A stretch of 64,000 bases of DNA. Origin: an uncultured Granulosicoccaceae bacterium (GTDB lineage: Bacteria > Pseudomonadota > Gammaproteobacteria > Granulosicoccales > Granulosicoccaceae). Position numbers and translations under genes: made by a program. Shown here one piece after another: positions 33,603 to 42,941 of this stretch. Numbering within the stretch: position 1 is the stretch's first letter; every line of letters begins with the position of its first letter. The notes beneath the pieces are model-generated. The model had not been told where the DNA came from. It did not search any database and was given only the letters and a program-made list of their open reading frames with translations. The stretch is from the NCBI GenBank assembly GCA_938006335.1, contig CALLMF010000002.1, positions 1 to 64,000 of the forward strand. Reading direction: 5' to 3'.

Positions 33603-35189
33603 ATGGAACCCGACAACGAGATCGCGCGCCGTCGCACCTTCGCGATCATTTCGCATCCGGATGCCGGCAAAACCACGCTGACTGAAAAGCTGCTGTTGTT
33701 CGGTGGTGCCATTCAGCTCGCCGGTACCGTCAAGGGCCGCAAGGCTGCGCGGCACGCCACCTCCGACTGGATGGCGATGGAGCAGGAACGAGGCATCTCC
33801 GTGACGTCCTCGGTCATGCAGTTCCCGTATCGCGATCGCATCGTGAACCTTCTGGATACACCGGGCCACGAGGATTTTTCCGAAGACACCTACCGCACGC
33901 TCACCGCTGTTGACTCGGCCCTGATGGTCATCGATGTGGCCAAGGGCGTGGAGGAGCGCACCGAAAAGCTGATGGATGTCTGTCGCCTGCGCACCACGCC
34001 GGTCATGACCTTCATCAACAAGCTTGACCGCGAGGGTCGCGACCCGATCGAACTGATGGATGAGGTCGAGCGCATGCTGAATATCCGGTGTGCGCCAGTC
34101 ACCTGGCCAATTGGCATGGGCAAACGCTTCAAGGGCGTGTACCACCTGCACGATGGCACGGTGCACTTCTATTCACCGACTCATGGTGGGCGTATTCAGG
34201 AAGGCGAGACCGTTCAGGGGTTGGATAACCCCAAACTCGACGAGATTCTCGGTGACATGGCGGTTGAGCTGCGCGAGGAAATCGAGCTGGTTCAAGGTGC
34301 CTGTCATCCCTTCGATGTGGACGAGTACCTTGCCGGAGATCTCACGCCCGTGTATTTCGGATCGGCGATCAACAACTTCGGTGTGTCAGAACTACTGGAT
34401 GGCTTTGTGCAGTACGCGCCGCCTCCGCAGGCACGGCCCACCGTGACACGAGAAGTGAATCCGGAGGAAGAACGCTTTACCGGATTTGCGTTCAAGATCC
34501 AGGCGAACATGGACCCGCAGCACCGTGATCGCGTGGCCTTCGTTCGCATTTGCTCGGGCAAGTACCAGAAAGGCATGAAGGCAAGGCATGTGCGGCTCGA
34601 CAAGGACATCCGTTTTGCGGACGCCTTGACCTTTCTGGCGAGTGATCGTGGGCATGTCGAAGAAGCCTTTGCAGGCGACATCATCGGCCTGCACAATCAC
34701 GGCACCATCCGTATTGGCGACACCTTCACGGTAGGCGAGAATCTCGCGTTCACCGGTATCCCGAACTTTGCGCCGGAGCTGTTTCGTCGTGCCGTGCTCA
34801 AGGATCCCTTGAAGATGAAAGCGTTGCAGAAAGGTCTTTCTCAGCTGTGTGAGGAGGGTGCAACGCAGTTGTTCAAGCCGATGATTTCCAACGACCTGAT
34901 TCTGGGCGCCGTGGGCATTCTGCAGTTTGAAGTCGTCGCGCAACGCTTGCGTGATGAGTACAAGGTGGAGTGCCAGTTCGAAACCGTGAACGTTCAGCAG
35001 GCACGCTGGATTCGGTGTGGTGATGAAAAAATGCTCGCCGACTTCCGAAAGAAGCTGGACGTGCATCTGTCCATCGACCACGCCGATGAGCTCGTGTATC
35101 TCGCACCTACTCGTGTCAACCTGCAGATGAGTCAGGAGCGATGGCCGGATGTCGAGTTTCTTGCAACGCGCGAGCAGGTATTCAACTGA
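33603..35189 (+). CDS. prfC: Peptide chain release factor 3 (GTPase)
   Basis: RF3 removes RF1 or RF2 from the ribosome after termination. The 528-residue length matches E. coli (529). GTPase motifs are [15 protein letters not shown] (G1), [15 protein letters not shown] (G2), [11 protein letters not shown] (G3) and [10 protein letters not shown] (G4). The later part has the RF3-specific [19 protein letters not shown] and [13 protein letters not shown]. It closes the plus-strand group that begins at pssA. Confidence 0.97.
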   Translation: MEPDNEIARRRTFAIISHPDAGKTTLTEKLLLFGGAIQLAGTVKGRKAARHATSDWMAMEQERGISVTSSVMQFPYRDRIVNLLDTPGHEDFSEDTYRTLTAVDSALMVIDVAKGVEERTEKLMDVCRLRTTPVMTFINKLDREGRDPIELMDEVERMLNIRCAPVTWPIGMGKRFKGVYHLHDGTVHFYSPTHGGRIQEGETVQGLDNPKLDEILGDMAVELREEIELVQGACHPFDVDEYLAGDLTPVYFGSAINNFGVSELLDGFVQYAPPPQARPTVTREVNPEEERFTGFAFKIQANMDPQHRDRVAFVRICSGKYQKGMKARHVRLDKDIRFADALTFLASDRGHVEEAFAGDIIGLHNHGTIRIGDTFTVGENLAFTGIPNFAPELFRRAVLKDPLKMKALQKGLSQLCEEGATQLFKPMISNDLILGAVGILQFEVVAQRLRDEYKVECQFETVNVQQARWIRCGDEKMLADFRKKLDVHLSIDHADELVYLAPTRVNLQMSQERWPDVEFLATREQVFN

Positions 35190-35227
35190 ATCCGAGTGTT
35201 ACCCAACACGGTGTGTCACTCGCGCCA

Positions 35228-35247
35228 TTGTCGACAACATGTTGTCG
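35228..35247. promoter_or_regulatory. Overlapping perfect palindromes upstream of a barrel gene
   Basis: TTGTCGACAA (35228-35237) and CGACAACATGTTGTCG (35232-35247) are both perfect palindromes and overlap. The first has the TnGTnnACnA look of GntR-family operators. The pair lies about 125 bases before the barrel gene and could control it. No regulator gene is adjacent. Confidence 0.45.
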
Positions 35248-35370
35248 CCTCTGTCGCCGGCTCAGCAGTCGCGCCTTGCTGGTAGTAGAGTTGTCCACGT
35301 AAGGCCACCGTGCGAGACTTCCCGATAGCGGTTGCTCGCTAATTCCATGGAACAGGTCCCGGAGATGAAC

Positions 35371-36012
35371 ATGAAACTTCGTCAAACACTAGTTGGTCCC
35401 GTGCTGGTCGCGGCAGTCGCACTCGGCGCAAGCCTGCCTGCATCGGCTGATATCAACGGTTTCCTGAATGGACGCCCCTCCGACCCGGGCGGCTTGCCTC
35501 CGCTATCAATCGAGGTAGGTATTCAGGATCTCGGTTTTGCCCGTTCAATTGGCGCAAGAATCAACTTCCCTGTCGGTGGCAACATCACCGGTTTTGCCAA
35601 CCTCGCGACCATCGACTACGACTTCAGCGACGTCGATGGCTTTTCTGTTGGTGGGGGCGCGTTCATTCACCTGCCCAACCAGCGCATCTCGGACGCGATC
35701 GATATCGCCATGAAGCCGACGCTCAACTACTTCACGGTAGAAGGGACGTTCTTCGAGCGTGACATCATCACGGCGGGTTTCGAGTTCGCGGTCAGCGGCA
35801 AGGAGCCCATCGCAAGCACCTCTCTGAACTGGTTCGCCAATGCGGGTATCGCCGTGCTCATCAATGACGGGACTGGCAACGACGACACGGACTTCGAGCC
35901 GATCATCGGTGGTGGCCTCTACATGCCGCTCGGCCCCGGCCAGTTCTATTTCGGCGCGGAACTCTTCGACGGTGATTTCGATCCTGGCGTGGGCTACCGC
36001 TTCTTCCTGTAA
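35371..36012 (+). CDS. Small outer-membrane beta-barrel protein (YfaZ-like)
   Basis: ATG 35371 (MKLRQTLVGPVLV) is used because GGAG lies six bases before it; earlier ATGs are open. The 213-residue product has a signal peptide ending SLPASA-DI and then alternating Gly/aromatic strands, with a terminal GYRFFL ending in Leu after Phe-Phe, typical of outer-membrane barrels. It resembles YfaZ-type proteins only in general layout. Function unknown. Confidence 0.6.
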   Translation: MKLRQTLVGPVLVAAVALGASLPASADINGFLNGRPSDPGGLPPLSIEVGIQDLGFARSIGARINFPVGGNITGFANLATIDYDFSDVDGFSVGGGAFIHLPNQRISDAIDIAMKPTLNYFTVEGTFFERDIITAGFEFAVSGKEPIASTSLNWFANAGIAVLINDGTGNDDTDFEPIIGGGLYMPLGPGQFYFGAELFDGDFDPGVGYRFFL

Positions 36013-36083
36013 AGCCGTTCCGCACCCTCGCCTGACGGGCTGGCCGCTGCTACAGTGGCCTGCCACGTCAAGGCTTCAGTTTC

Positions 36084-37118
36084 ATGACCATCAAGACCGA
36101 CGTCGTCATCATCGGCGCCGGGCCAACCGGCCTGTTTCAGGTGTTCGAGCTCGGACTGCAGGGTATCAAGGCGCATGTTGTGGATGCGTTGCCGCAGACC
36201 GGCGGCCAGTGCACCGAGCTCTACCCGGACAAGCCCATATTCGACATCCCGGCTGTTCCAGAGTGCACCGGGCAGCAACTCATCGACAATCTGGAGCGGC
36301 AGATCGCGCCGTTCAGCCCCACAGTGCACCTCGACCAGACCGTCGAGTCACTGGAAAAACGGGGTGATCTGGATTTCCTGCTGACAACCTCCGCCGGTAC
36401 CGAGATTGAGTGCCGGTCGGTCGTCATTGCGGCGGGCGCGGGTTCGTTCACGCCGGTGCGCGTACGGCTCGAAGGCATCGAGCAGTTCGAGGGTGACCAG
36501 CTCTTGTACCGCGTGCGAGATCCGTCACGGCACGTCGGTCGGGACATCGTGATTCTCGGCGGCGGCGACTCCGCCCTCGATTGGGCGCTGCAACTGGCCG
36601 ACACGGCGAAGAGTCTGACCGTCGTCAATCGCACCGAGCGATTTCGCGCAGCCGAAGCCTCGGTTACCAAGCTGCAGTCACTGGCCGATGCCGGCAAGGC
36701 AAGGATCATGTACGGGCGGGCCAGTGCCTTCAGCAGTGACGACGCCGGGCGCCTGACGCACCTGTCGATTGCGCCTCGCGACGACGAGGAGAATATCGTC
36801 GACCTGCCGGTGGATGACTTGCTGGTGTTCTTCGGCCTGTCGCCCAAGCTCGGCCCGATCGAGAACTGGGAGCTCGAGCTGGAACGCAAGCTCATCTCGA
36901 TCGATCAGTCTACCTTCGAGACCTCGGTACCTGGCATCTATGCCATCGGTGACATCAACACCTATCCCGGCAAGAAGAAGCTGATCCTGTCGGGATTTCA
37001 TGAGGCTGCGCTCGCCGCCTTTGCGATAAAGCAACGGTTTGAACCGGACAAGAAGGTCAATCTGCAATACACCACGACCAGTCCCGCCATGCACGAGCGC
37101 CTCGGCGTAACCGGTTGA
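36084..37118 (+). CDS. Ferredoxin/flavodoxin--NADP+ reductase, thioredoxin-reductase-like type
   Basis: This 344-residue flavoprotein has the FAD site GAGPTGLFQVFELG and the NADPH site ILGGGDSALDWALQL. It lacks the CxxC of thioredoxin reductase, and the C-terminal segment AIGDINTYPGKKKLILSGFH is the one seen in the YumC-type ferredoxin-NADP reductases. It would pass electrons between NADPH and ferredoxin or flavodoxin. It lies 13 bases before the cysB-type gene, so the two may share control, with sulfur or redox metabolism the likely link. Confidence 0.9.
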   Translation: MTIKTDVVIIGAGPTGLFQVFELGLQGIKAHVVDALPQTGGQCTELYPDKPIFDIPAVPECTGQQLIDNLERQIAPFSPTVHLDQTVESLEKRGDLDFLLTTSAGTEIECRSVVIAAGAGSFTPVRVRLEGIEQFEGDQLLYRVRDPSRHVGRDIVILGGGDSALDWALQLADTAKSLTVVNRTERFRAAEASVTKLQSLADAGKARIMYGRASAFSSDDAGRLTHLSIAPRDDEENIVDLPVDDLLVFFGLSPKLGPIENWELELERKLISIDQSTFETSVPGIYAIGDINTYPGKKKLILSGFHEAALAAFAIKQRFEPDKKVNLQYTTTSPAMHERLGVTG

Positions 37119-37131
37119 TACGGCGCGACAG

Positions 37132-38115
37132 GTGAAGCTTCAACAACTGCGCTGTATCGTTGCCATGGTGCGCCACCGCCTCAACGTGTCCGAGACCGCA
37201 TTGGCGCTGCATACCTCGCAGCCCGGCGTCAGCAAGCAGATTCGCCAGCTCGAAGACGAGCTCGGTGTCGACCTGTTCGAGCGAGCGGGGCGCCAGATCA
37301 CCACCGTCACTCCGGCAGGGGAGGACGTCATCCGTATCGCCGAGCGGGTGCTTGCCGGTTGCGAGGATATTCGCGACGCTGGCCGCCAGCATGCAGATCC
37401 GCATGCCGGTGAGTTACGACTTGCGACCACGCACACGCAGGCGCGCTATGTGCTGCCGCCCATCATTGAAGCGTTCGGGCAAGCCTGGCCACGAGTCAAC
37501 CTGCATCTGCACCAGGGTACTCCGGAGCAGATGGCAGCGATGGTGCAATCCGGTGAGGTGGATTTCGTGATCGCGACCGAAGGTCTGCATCACTACCAGG
37601 GCCTCGTGATGATGCCGTGTTCTCGTTGGCACCGCGCGGTGATCGTGCCCAGGGGACATACCTTGTTCAAGATGGACCGACTCGACGGTCTCAGCCTGGA
37701 GGCACTCGCTAACTTTCCGTTGGTCACCTACACCTTCGGCTTCAGTGAACGCTCCACGCTGGATCAAGCCTTTCAGGCAGCAGGACTTGAGCCCAAGGTC
37801 GTGCTGACCGCTGTCGATGCTGATGTCATCAAGACCTACGTACGCACGGGTCTTGGCGTCGGACTGATTGCCCGGATGGCGTTCGAGGCTGCCGACCAGC
37901 CGGAACTGATTGCGCTGGACGCCTCGCACCTCTTTGCACCCAGCACCACACATATGGGCATGCGGCCGCGACGCAGCTTGCGCCCCTTCATGTACGACTT
38001 TATCGAACGATTTGCAGCGCACCTGACGCGCGAACGCATTGACGACGCTCTCGCTGCATCGTCAGCGCGCGAGCGTGAAGCGGTGTTTGCAAACGTCGAG
38101 TTGCCGGTGTACTGA
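37132..38115 (+). CDS. cysB: CysB-type LysR transcriptional regulator
   Basis: Starting at a GTG, the 327-residue protein has the LysR helix-turn-helix (NVSETALALHTSQPGVSKQI, then LEDELGVDLFERAGRQIT) and a periplasmic-binding-like effector domain whose segments (LATTHTQARYVLPPII, then RGHTLFKMDRL, then VRTGLGVGLIARMAF) are those of CysB and Cbl. CysB senses N-acetylserine and activates sulfate assimilation. Length agrees with CysB (324). CysB versus Cbl cannot be settled by eye. Confidence 0.88.
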   Translation: MKLQQLRCIVAMVRHRLNVSETALALHTSQPGVSKQIRQLEDELGVDLFERAGRQITTVTPAGEDVIRIAERVLAGCEDIRDAGRQHADPHAGELRLATTHTQARYVLPPIIEAFGQAWPRVNLHLHQGTPEQMAAMVQSGEVDFVIATEGLHHYQGLVMMPCSRWHRAVIVPRGHTLFKMDRLDGLSLEALANFPLVTYTFGFSERSTLDQAFQAAGLEPKVVLTAVDADVIKTYVRTGLGVGLIARMAFEAADQPELIALDASHLFAPSTTHMGMRPRRSLRPFMYDFIERFAAHLTRERIDDALAASSAREREAVFANVELPVY

Positions 38116-38125
38116 GCACGAGCGC

Positions 38126-39706
38126 ATGACAGCAGAAGCCATTCATCCCGGCATCGCCCCGGGCTCGCTTGATCAGCCGCTTGCAGAACTTGCCGGGATA
38201 AGCAAGGCGTATCCCGGCGTGCTGGCAAACGATGCCATCGATCTTGTTGTCGAGCCAGGCAGGATTCACGCGCTGCTCGGTGAGAACGGGGCAGGCAAGA
38301 GCACGCTGGTCAAGATTCTCTATGGATTGTTGAGCGCCGATAGCGGAACGCTGCGGTGGCAAGGTGCGGATGTCACCATTGACTCACCCAATACTGCTCG
38401 TCGCCTGGGTATCGCGATGGTGTTCCAGCACTTCTCCTTGTTCGACAGCCTGACCGTGCTGGAGAACATCGCTCTCGGTATGGGCGTCGATGCCGACACC
38501 GACCTCGCCACACGCATAGAAGACGTCTCCACCCGATACGGATTGCCTCTGGATGCGTCGCGGTCGGTATTCGAGCTATCTGTCGGGGAGCGACAGCGCA
38601 TCGAGATCGTGCGTTGCCTGTTGCAGGATCCAAAACTGCTGGTCATGGACGAGCCGACATCGGTGCTGACACCGGCAGAGGTGGAGCAGCTGTTCGTGAC
38701 CTTGCGACGCCTTGCATCCGAGGGTGTCGCCATCCTGTACATCAGCCACAAGCTCGAGGAGATTCGCGTCTTGTGCGATACCGCGACCATCCTTCGGAGC
38801 GGTCGGGTGGTGGCCACTGCCTCACCGGCAGATGAGTCCGCCGCTTCGCTTGCCACGCTGATGATGGGGGAGAACGCGCCGAACGGCTCAAGCCTCGCGG
38901 TGTCCGCACCGTCATCTCAAGGCAGGTCATCGCTGTTGCGGGTCAACGATCTGGAGGTGCCTGCCAGCAGTAGTGACGCCCAGTCCCTATCGGGCATTAC
39001 CCTCAGCTTGGTCGCTGGCACGATCACCGGCATTGCGGGGGTCGCAGGCAATGGTCAGGACGAACTGCTTGCGGTGCTCACCGGAGAACTCACGCTATCG
39101 GGTCTCGGCAAGATCCGCATGGGCGACACCGATGTCGGTGAGCTGGGCGTCGCGCAGCGTCGGCGCTTGGGCCTGTCTGCCGTGCCGGAAGAACGACTGG
39201 GTCATGGTGCGGTGCCCAATATGTCGCTCAGCGAAAACGCTGCCCTGACCGGCTTTACACGACGTGGTCTGGCGCGAGGCGGGTGGCTGCGCACAGGTGC
39301 CGCGCGTCACTTCGCCCAGGAAATCATCGACCGATTCGATGTGCGATGCGACGGGCCACAGAGTCTCGCCGGCAGTCTCTCCGGCGGCAATCTGCAGAAA
39401 TTCGTGGTGGGTCGCGAGGTGCTGCAAGCGCCTTCCGTACTGGTCGTTTCGCAGCCGACATGGGGGGTCGACGCTGGTGCTGCCGCAGCCATTCATGCAG
39501 CGTTGCGCGAGCTGGCCAACACGGGCTCGGCGGTGTTGGTCATCTCGCAGGATCTCGATGAACTGATGCAACTCACCGACTGGCTCGGCGCCTTGTGTGC
39601 GGGCCGCTTGTCCCGCTTCTACCCGACGGCCTCGCTCGACGTCCAGCAGGTCGGTTTGTTGATGGGCGGTGCGAATGCACTCGAAGGCATGGAGTCCCGC
39701 GCATGA
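38126..39706 (+). CDS. Nucleoside-type ABC importer, tandem ATPase subunit
   Basis: ATG 38126 is used; it lies ten bases after cysB and gives 526 residues. The first ATPase module has GENGAGKSTLVKILYG, LSVGERQRIEIVRCL and LLVMDEPTSVLTP. The second has a degenerate GVAGNGQDELLAVL, the signature LSGGNLQKFVVGREV and SQPTWGVDAGAAAAIHAA, exactly as in the BMP-family importers (YufO, NupO, RbsA-like). The four following genes form one coupled set ending in the binding protein. Confidence 0.93.
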   Translation: MTAEAIHPGIAPGSLDQPLAELAGISKAYPGVLANDAIDLVVEPGRIHALLGENGAGKSTLVKILYGLLSADSGTLRWQGADVTIDSPNTARRLGIAMVFQHFSLFDSLTVLENIALGMGVDADTDLATRIEDVSTRYGLPLDASRSVFELSVGERQRIEIVRCLLQDPKLLVMDEPTSVLTPAEVEQLFVTLRRLASEGVAILYISHKLEEIRVLCDTATILRSGRVVATASPADESAASLATLMMGENAPNGSSLAVSAPSSQGRSSLLRVNDLEVPASSSDAQSLSGITLSLVAGTITGIAGVAGNGQDELLAVLTGELTLSGLGKIRMGDTDVGELGVAQRRRLGLSAVPEERLGHGAVPNMSLSENAALTGFTRRGLARGGWLRTGAARHFAQEIIDRFDVRCDGPQSLAGSLSGGNLQKFVVGREVLQAPSVLVVSQPTWGVDAGAAAAIHAALRELANTGSAVLVISQDLDELMQLTDWLGALCAGRLSRFYPTASLDVQQVGLLMGGANALEGMESRA

Positions 39707-40791
39707 GCGTGATCCTCGAACGTCGGCCCACTCCATCCGGATTAATGGGGTGGTTGGCTCCGGTGTTGGCTCTGGTCATGACCGTAGCAGCTAGCGTGTT
39801 GTTGTTTTTGCTGCTCGGATTACCTGCGGGCGCTGCCTTGCACGCCTTTTTCATCGAGCCGGTGAGTTCTCGCTACGGCCTTGCCGAGTTGGCGGTCAAG
39901 GCCGCGCCGCTGATCATGATCGGTGTAGCCTTGTCGATCGGTTTTCGCGCACAGGTGTTCAACATCGGTGCCGAAGGACAGTTGATTCTGGGAGGTATCG
40001 CTGGCGGTGCGGTTGCCTTGGCCTTGTACCCGGTCAACGGATGGTTCGTGTTGCCATTGATGGCATTGGCAGGCATTGCGGGAGGCATGGGCTGGGCTGC
40101 CATTCCCGCGCTTCTCAAAACTCGTTTTGGCGCCAACGAGATCCTGACCAGTCTGATGCTGACCTACGTCGCTGTGCTGTTGTTGTCGTACATGGTGACC
40201 GGTCCGTTGCGTGATCCGGACGGATTCAACTTCCCCGAGTCTCGCTTGTTTCAGTCGTCCGCATTGCTCCCACGTATTCTATCGGGGACGCGCTTGCATA
40301 TCGGTTTTCCGATAGCCATTGCCATTGCACTGATCGGCTGGGTGTTCCTGTCGCGCACCTTGCTGGGCTTTGCCTTGCGCATAAATGGCGAGGCGCCACG
40401 CGCTGCGCGGTTCGCCGGCTTCAATTCGGGTCGATTGGTATGGGTGGCCCTGTTGATCGGGGGTGGCGTGTCGGGGCTTGCCGGTTTGTTCGAGGTGGCA
40501 GGTCCCATCGGACAGCTGTTGCCGAACATTTCACCGGGCTATGGCTTCACCGCCATTATCGTCGCCTTCCTCGGTCGCTTGCATCCGGTCGGTGTCGTGT
40601 TTGCAGGGTTGGTGATGGCCTTGTCATACCTCGGTGGGGAAGCCGCGCAAATCACCATGAATCTGCCTGTTGCGGTGACTGGCGTTTTTCAGGGCATGTT
40701 GCTGTTCTTCCTGCTCGCCGCTGATGTACTGATCAACTACCGACTGCGTTGGTCCGGCAAGACGCGTTCTATCACGAGTAGCCAGCCATGA
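39703..40791 (+). CDS. Nucleoside-type ABC importer, permease 1
   Basis: The ATG at 39703 overlaps the ATPase stop by four bases. The 362-residue protein has about eight to ten membrane spans and the branched-chain/ribose-type permease core (FNIGAEGQLILGGIAGG near residue 85, FGANEILTSLMLTYVAV). It would form half of the membrane channel with the next gene's product. It matches YufP/NupP type permeases. Confidence 0.9.
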   Translation: MSVILERRPTPSGLMGWLAPVLALVMTVAASVLLFLLLGLPAGAALHAFFIEPVSSRYGLAELAVKAAPLIMIGVALSIGFRAQVFNIGAEGQLILGGIAGGAVALALYPVNGWFVLPLMALAGIAGGMGWAAIPALLKTRFGANEILTSLMLTYVAVLLLSYMVTGPLRDPDGFNFPESRLFQSSALLPRILSGTRLHIGFPIAIAIALIGWVFLSRTLLGFALRINGEAPRAARFAGFNSGRLVWVALLIGGGVSGLAGLFEVAGPIGQLLPNISPGYGFTAIIVAFLGRLHPVGVVFAGLVMALSYLGGEAAQITMNLPVAVTGVFQGMLLFFLLAADVLINYRLRWSGKTRSITSSQP

Positions 40792-41711
40792 GTGATGCAC
40801 TGATTCTTTCGATTCTCACCATCGTGACTGCATCCACGCCGCTGGTGTTTGCTGGCATCGGCGAGTTGGTGGTCGAGCGGTCCGGTGTGTTGAACCTCGG
40901 TGTCGAGGGCATGATTCTGGTGGGGGCAGTCAGTGGCTTTGCTTTGGCCAACCTGTCCGGGAGTGCAACGATAGGTGTGGTGGGTGCGTGTGTAGCCGGC
41001 GCTGTGCTTGCCTCACTGTTTGCGTTTCTCACGCTCAACCTCAAGAGCTCTCAGGTAGCTACCGGGCTTGCGTTGACGATCTTTGGTGCCGGCGTGTCAG
41101 CGCTGATGGGGCAGTCCTACGTCGGTATTGCTGTCGGTGGGCTGCCCAAGATGAACATGCCCGGTCTCACCGATCTGCCGGTGATCGGGCCCTTGCTGTT
41201 CGGTCACGACGCCTTGGTATACCTCTCGTTTGCACTGGTAGCCTCAGTCACCTGGTTTCTTCGACGTAGCCGGGCCGGACTGGTACTGCGCGCGGTCGGG
41301 GATTCACATGATTCGGCCCACGCGCTCGGTTATCGGGTAATCCGGGTGCGATGGGGAGCCATCCTGTTCGGCGGGGCCTGCTCGGGGCTTGCGGGGGCGT
41401 ATCTGTCGCTCGCCTACACGCCGATGTGGGCGGAAAACATGAGTGCCGGGCGCGGTTGGATCGCGCTGGCACTGGTGGTGTTTGCCGTGTGGCAGCCGGG
41501 GCGATTGCTGCTGGGCGCGTACATATTCGGCGGCATCAGCATCCTGCAGTTGCACATTCAGGCCCTCGGCTTGAGCGTTCCGTCGCAGCTGATGTCGATG
41601 TTACCCTACGTCGTGACCATCATCGTGCTGGTGGTGATTTCGCGGGATTCTGCGCGTATCCGCAGGAATGCGCCCGCCAGCATCGGCAAACCGTTTCACC
41701 CGACGGCATGA
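40788..41711 (+). CDS. Nucleoside-type ABC importer, permease 2
   Basis: This 307-residue membrane protein overlaps the previous gene by four bases. The core LNLGVEGMILVGAVSGFAL and the later ALGYRVIRVRWGAILFGGAC are typical of YufQ/NupQ permeases. Its spans alternate along the whole length. It pairs with permease 1. Confidence 0.9.
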   Translation: MSDALILSILTIVTASTPLVFAGIGELVVERSGVLNLGVEGMILVGAVSGFALANLSGSATIGVVGACVAGAVLASLFAFLTLNLKSSQVATGLALTIFGAGVSALMGQSYVGIAVGGLPKMNMPGLTDLPVIGPLLFGHDALVYLSFALVASVTWFLRRSRAGLVLRAVGDSHDSAHALGYRVIRVRWGAILFGGACSGLAGAYLSLAYTPMWAENMSAGRGWIALALVVFAVWQPGRLLLGAYIFGGISILQLHIQALGLSVPSQLMSMLPYVVTIIVLVVISRDSARIRRNAPASIGKPFHPTA

Positions 41712-41773
41712 CGCCACCCGGTCCACCATCTGCCCGAATATTCAAGGCTCAACTCAGGAAACCGAGATTCATC

Positions 41774-42871
41774 ATGTTATCTCCTCTCGTCAAGACCACG
41801 CGACGCGCGGTGCTCGGCCTTGCCAGTGCGGTAGCACTGGGTGCGCTTTCATCCGTTGCCTTCGCCGCCGATCCGGTCAAGGTCGGATTCGTCTACGTCG
41901 GCCCGATCAGCGATCACGGCTGGACCTACCGTCATGACGTCGGCCGTCTCGCCATTGAAGAGGCCTTCGGCGATGCAGTCGAAACCACGTACGTGGAGAG
42001 CGTTCCCGAAGGCGCCGACGCGGAACGTGTGATACGTAATCTCGCTTCCAGCGGCCATGATCTGATCTTCACTACCTCGTTCGGCTACATGAACCCGACC
42101 ATCAAGGTGGCAAGGGATTTCCCCGACGTGAAGTTCGAGCATGCGACCGGTTACCAGCGGGCTGATAACGTATCGACGTATTCGGCGCGCTTCTATGAGG
42201 GCCGGGCCGTGCTGGGCACCATGGCCGGCATGATGACCGAGTCAAACGTCATCGGATATATCGCCTCGTTTCCGATTCCGGAAGTCGTACGCGGTATCAA
42301 TGCATTCACGATTGCCATGCGCAAGGTCAACCCGGATGCCGAGGTCAAGGTCGTCTGGGTGAATACCTGGTACGACCCGGGCAAGGAGGCTGATGCTGCG
42401 AAAACCCTGATCGATCAAGGTGCGGACATCATCACTCAGCACACCGATTCACCGGCTCCCCTGCAGGTGGCTCAAGAGCGTGGTGTACTCGGGTTTGGAC
42501 AAGCATCTGACATGCAGAGCTTCGCACCGGAAGCCCAGCTCACCTCCATCATCGACGACTGGAACCCCTACTACGTCGCACGCGTGCAAGCCGTGATGGA
42601 CGGTAGCTGGGAATCCCAGGACACCTGGACCGGCATCGACGACGGCATGGTTGGCTTCCCCGGCTATGGCCCGGCCGTCAGTGAAGATGTACAAGCCGCA
42701 GCAGAGACGGTCAAGGAGAGCATCGTTGCCGGCACCTTGCACCCCTTCGCTGGGCCCATCGTCAATCAGGCCGGAGAAGTCGTGGTCGAAGAGGGTGAGA
42801 CTCTCGACGACAAGGCGCTGCTCGGCATGAACTACTACGTGGAAGGCGTGCAGGGCAGCCTGCCCAAGTAA
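41774..42871 (+). CDS. BMP-family substrate-binding protein
   Basis: ATG 41774 gives a 365-residue protein with a signal peptide containing TTRRAVLGLAS, a possible twin-arginine export signal. The mature part opens VKVGFVYVGPISDHGWTYRH and has the BMP pattern (RNLASSGHDLIFTTSFGY, GRAVLGTMAGMMTES, VWVNTWYDPGKE). BMP proteins bind nucleosides such as inosine or guanosine, or related purine compounds; the exact ligand is unknown. It ends the importer operon and is followed by a bidirectional hairpin. Confidence 0.92.
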   Translation: MLSPLVKTTRRAVLGLASAVALGALSSVAFAADPVKVGFVYVGPISDHGWTYRHDVGRLAIEEAFGDAVETTYVESVPEGADAERVIRNLASSGHDLIFTTSFGYMNPTIKVARDFPDVKFEHATGYQRADNVSTYSARFYEGRAVLGTMAGMMTESNVIGYIASFPIPEVVRGINAFTIAMRKVNPDAEVKVVWVNTWYDPGKEADAAKTLIDQGADIITQHTDSPAPLQVAQERGVLGFGQASDMQSFAPEAQLTSIIDDWNPYYVARVQAVMDGSWESQDTWTGIDDGMVGFPGYGPAVSEDVQAAAETVKESIVAGTLHPFAGPIVNQAGEVVVEEGETLDDKALLGMNYYVEGVQGSLPK

Positions 42872-42888
42872 GTACGCGTCTGCTTGCC

Positions 42889-42920
42889 GGAGGTCGCCCC
42901 ATCTGACGAGGGCGGCCTCC
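42889..42920. terminator. Hairpin between convergent importer and xthA
   Basis: GGAGGTCGCCC (42889-42899) pairs with GGGCGGCCTCC (42910-42920), with one G-T pair and a ten-base loop. It lies between the convergent importer operon and the xthA gene and could serve both; no T-run follows, so it is a weak or Rho-aided terminator. Confidence 0.55.
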
Positions 42921-42941
42921 CTGCGCCACGCTCGGTGTCTA

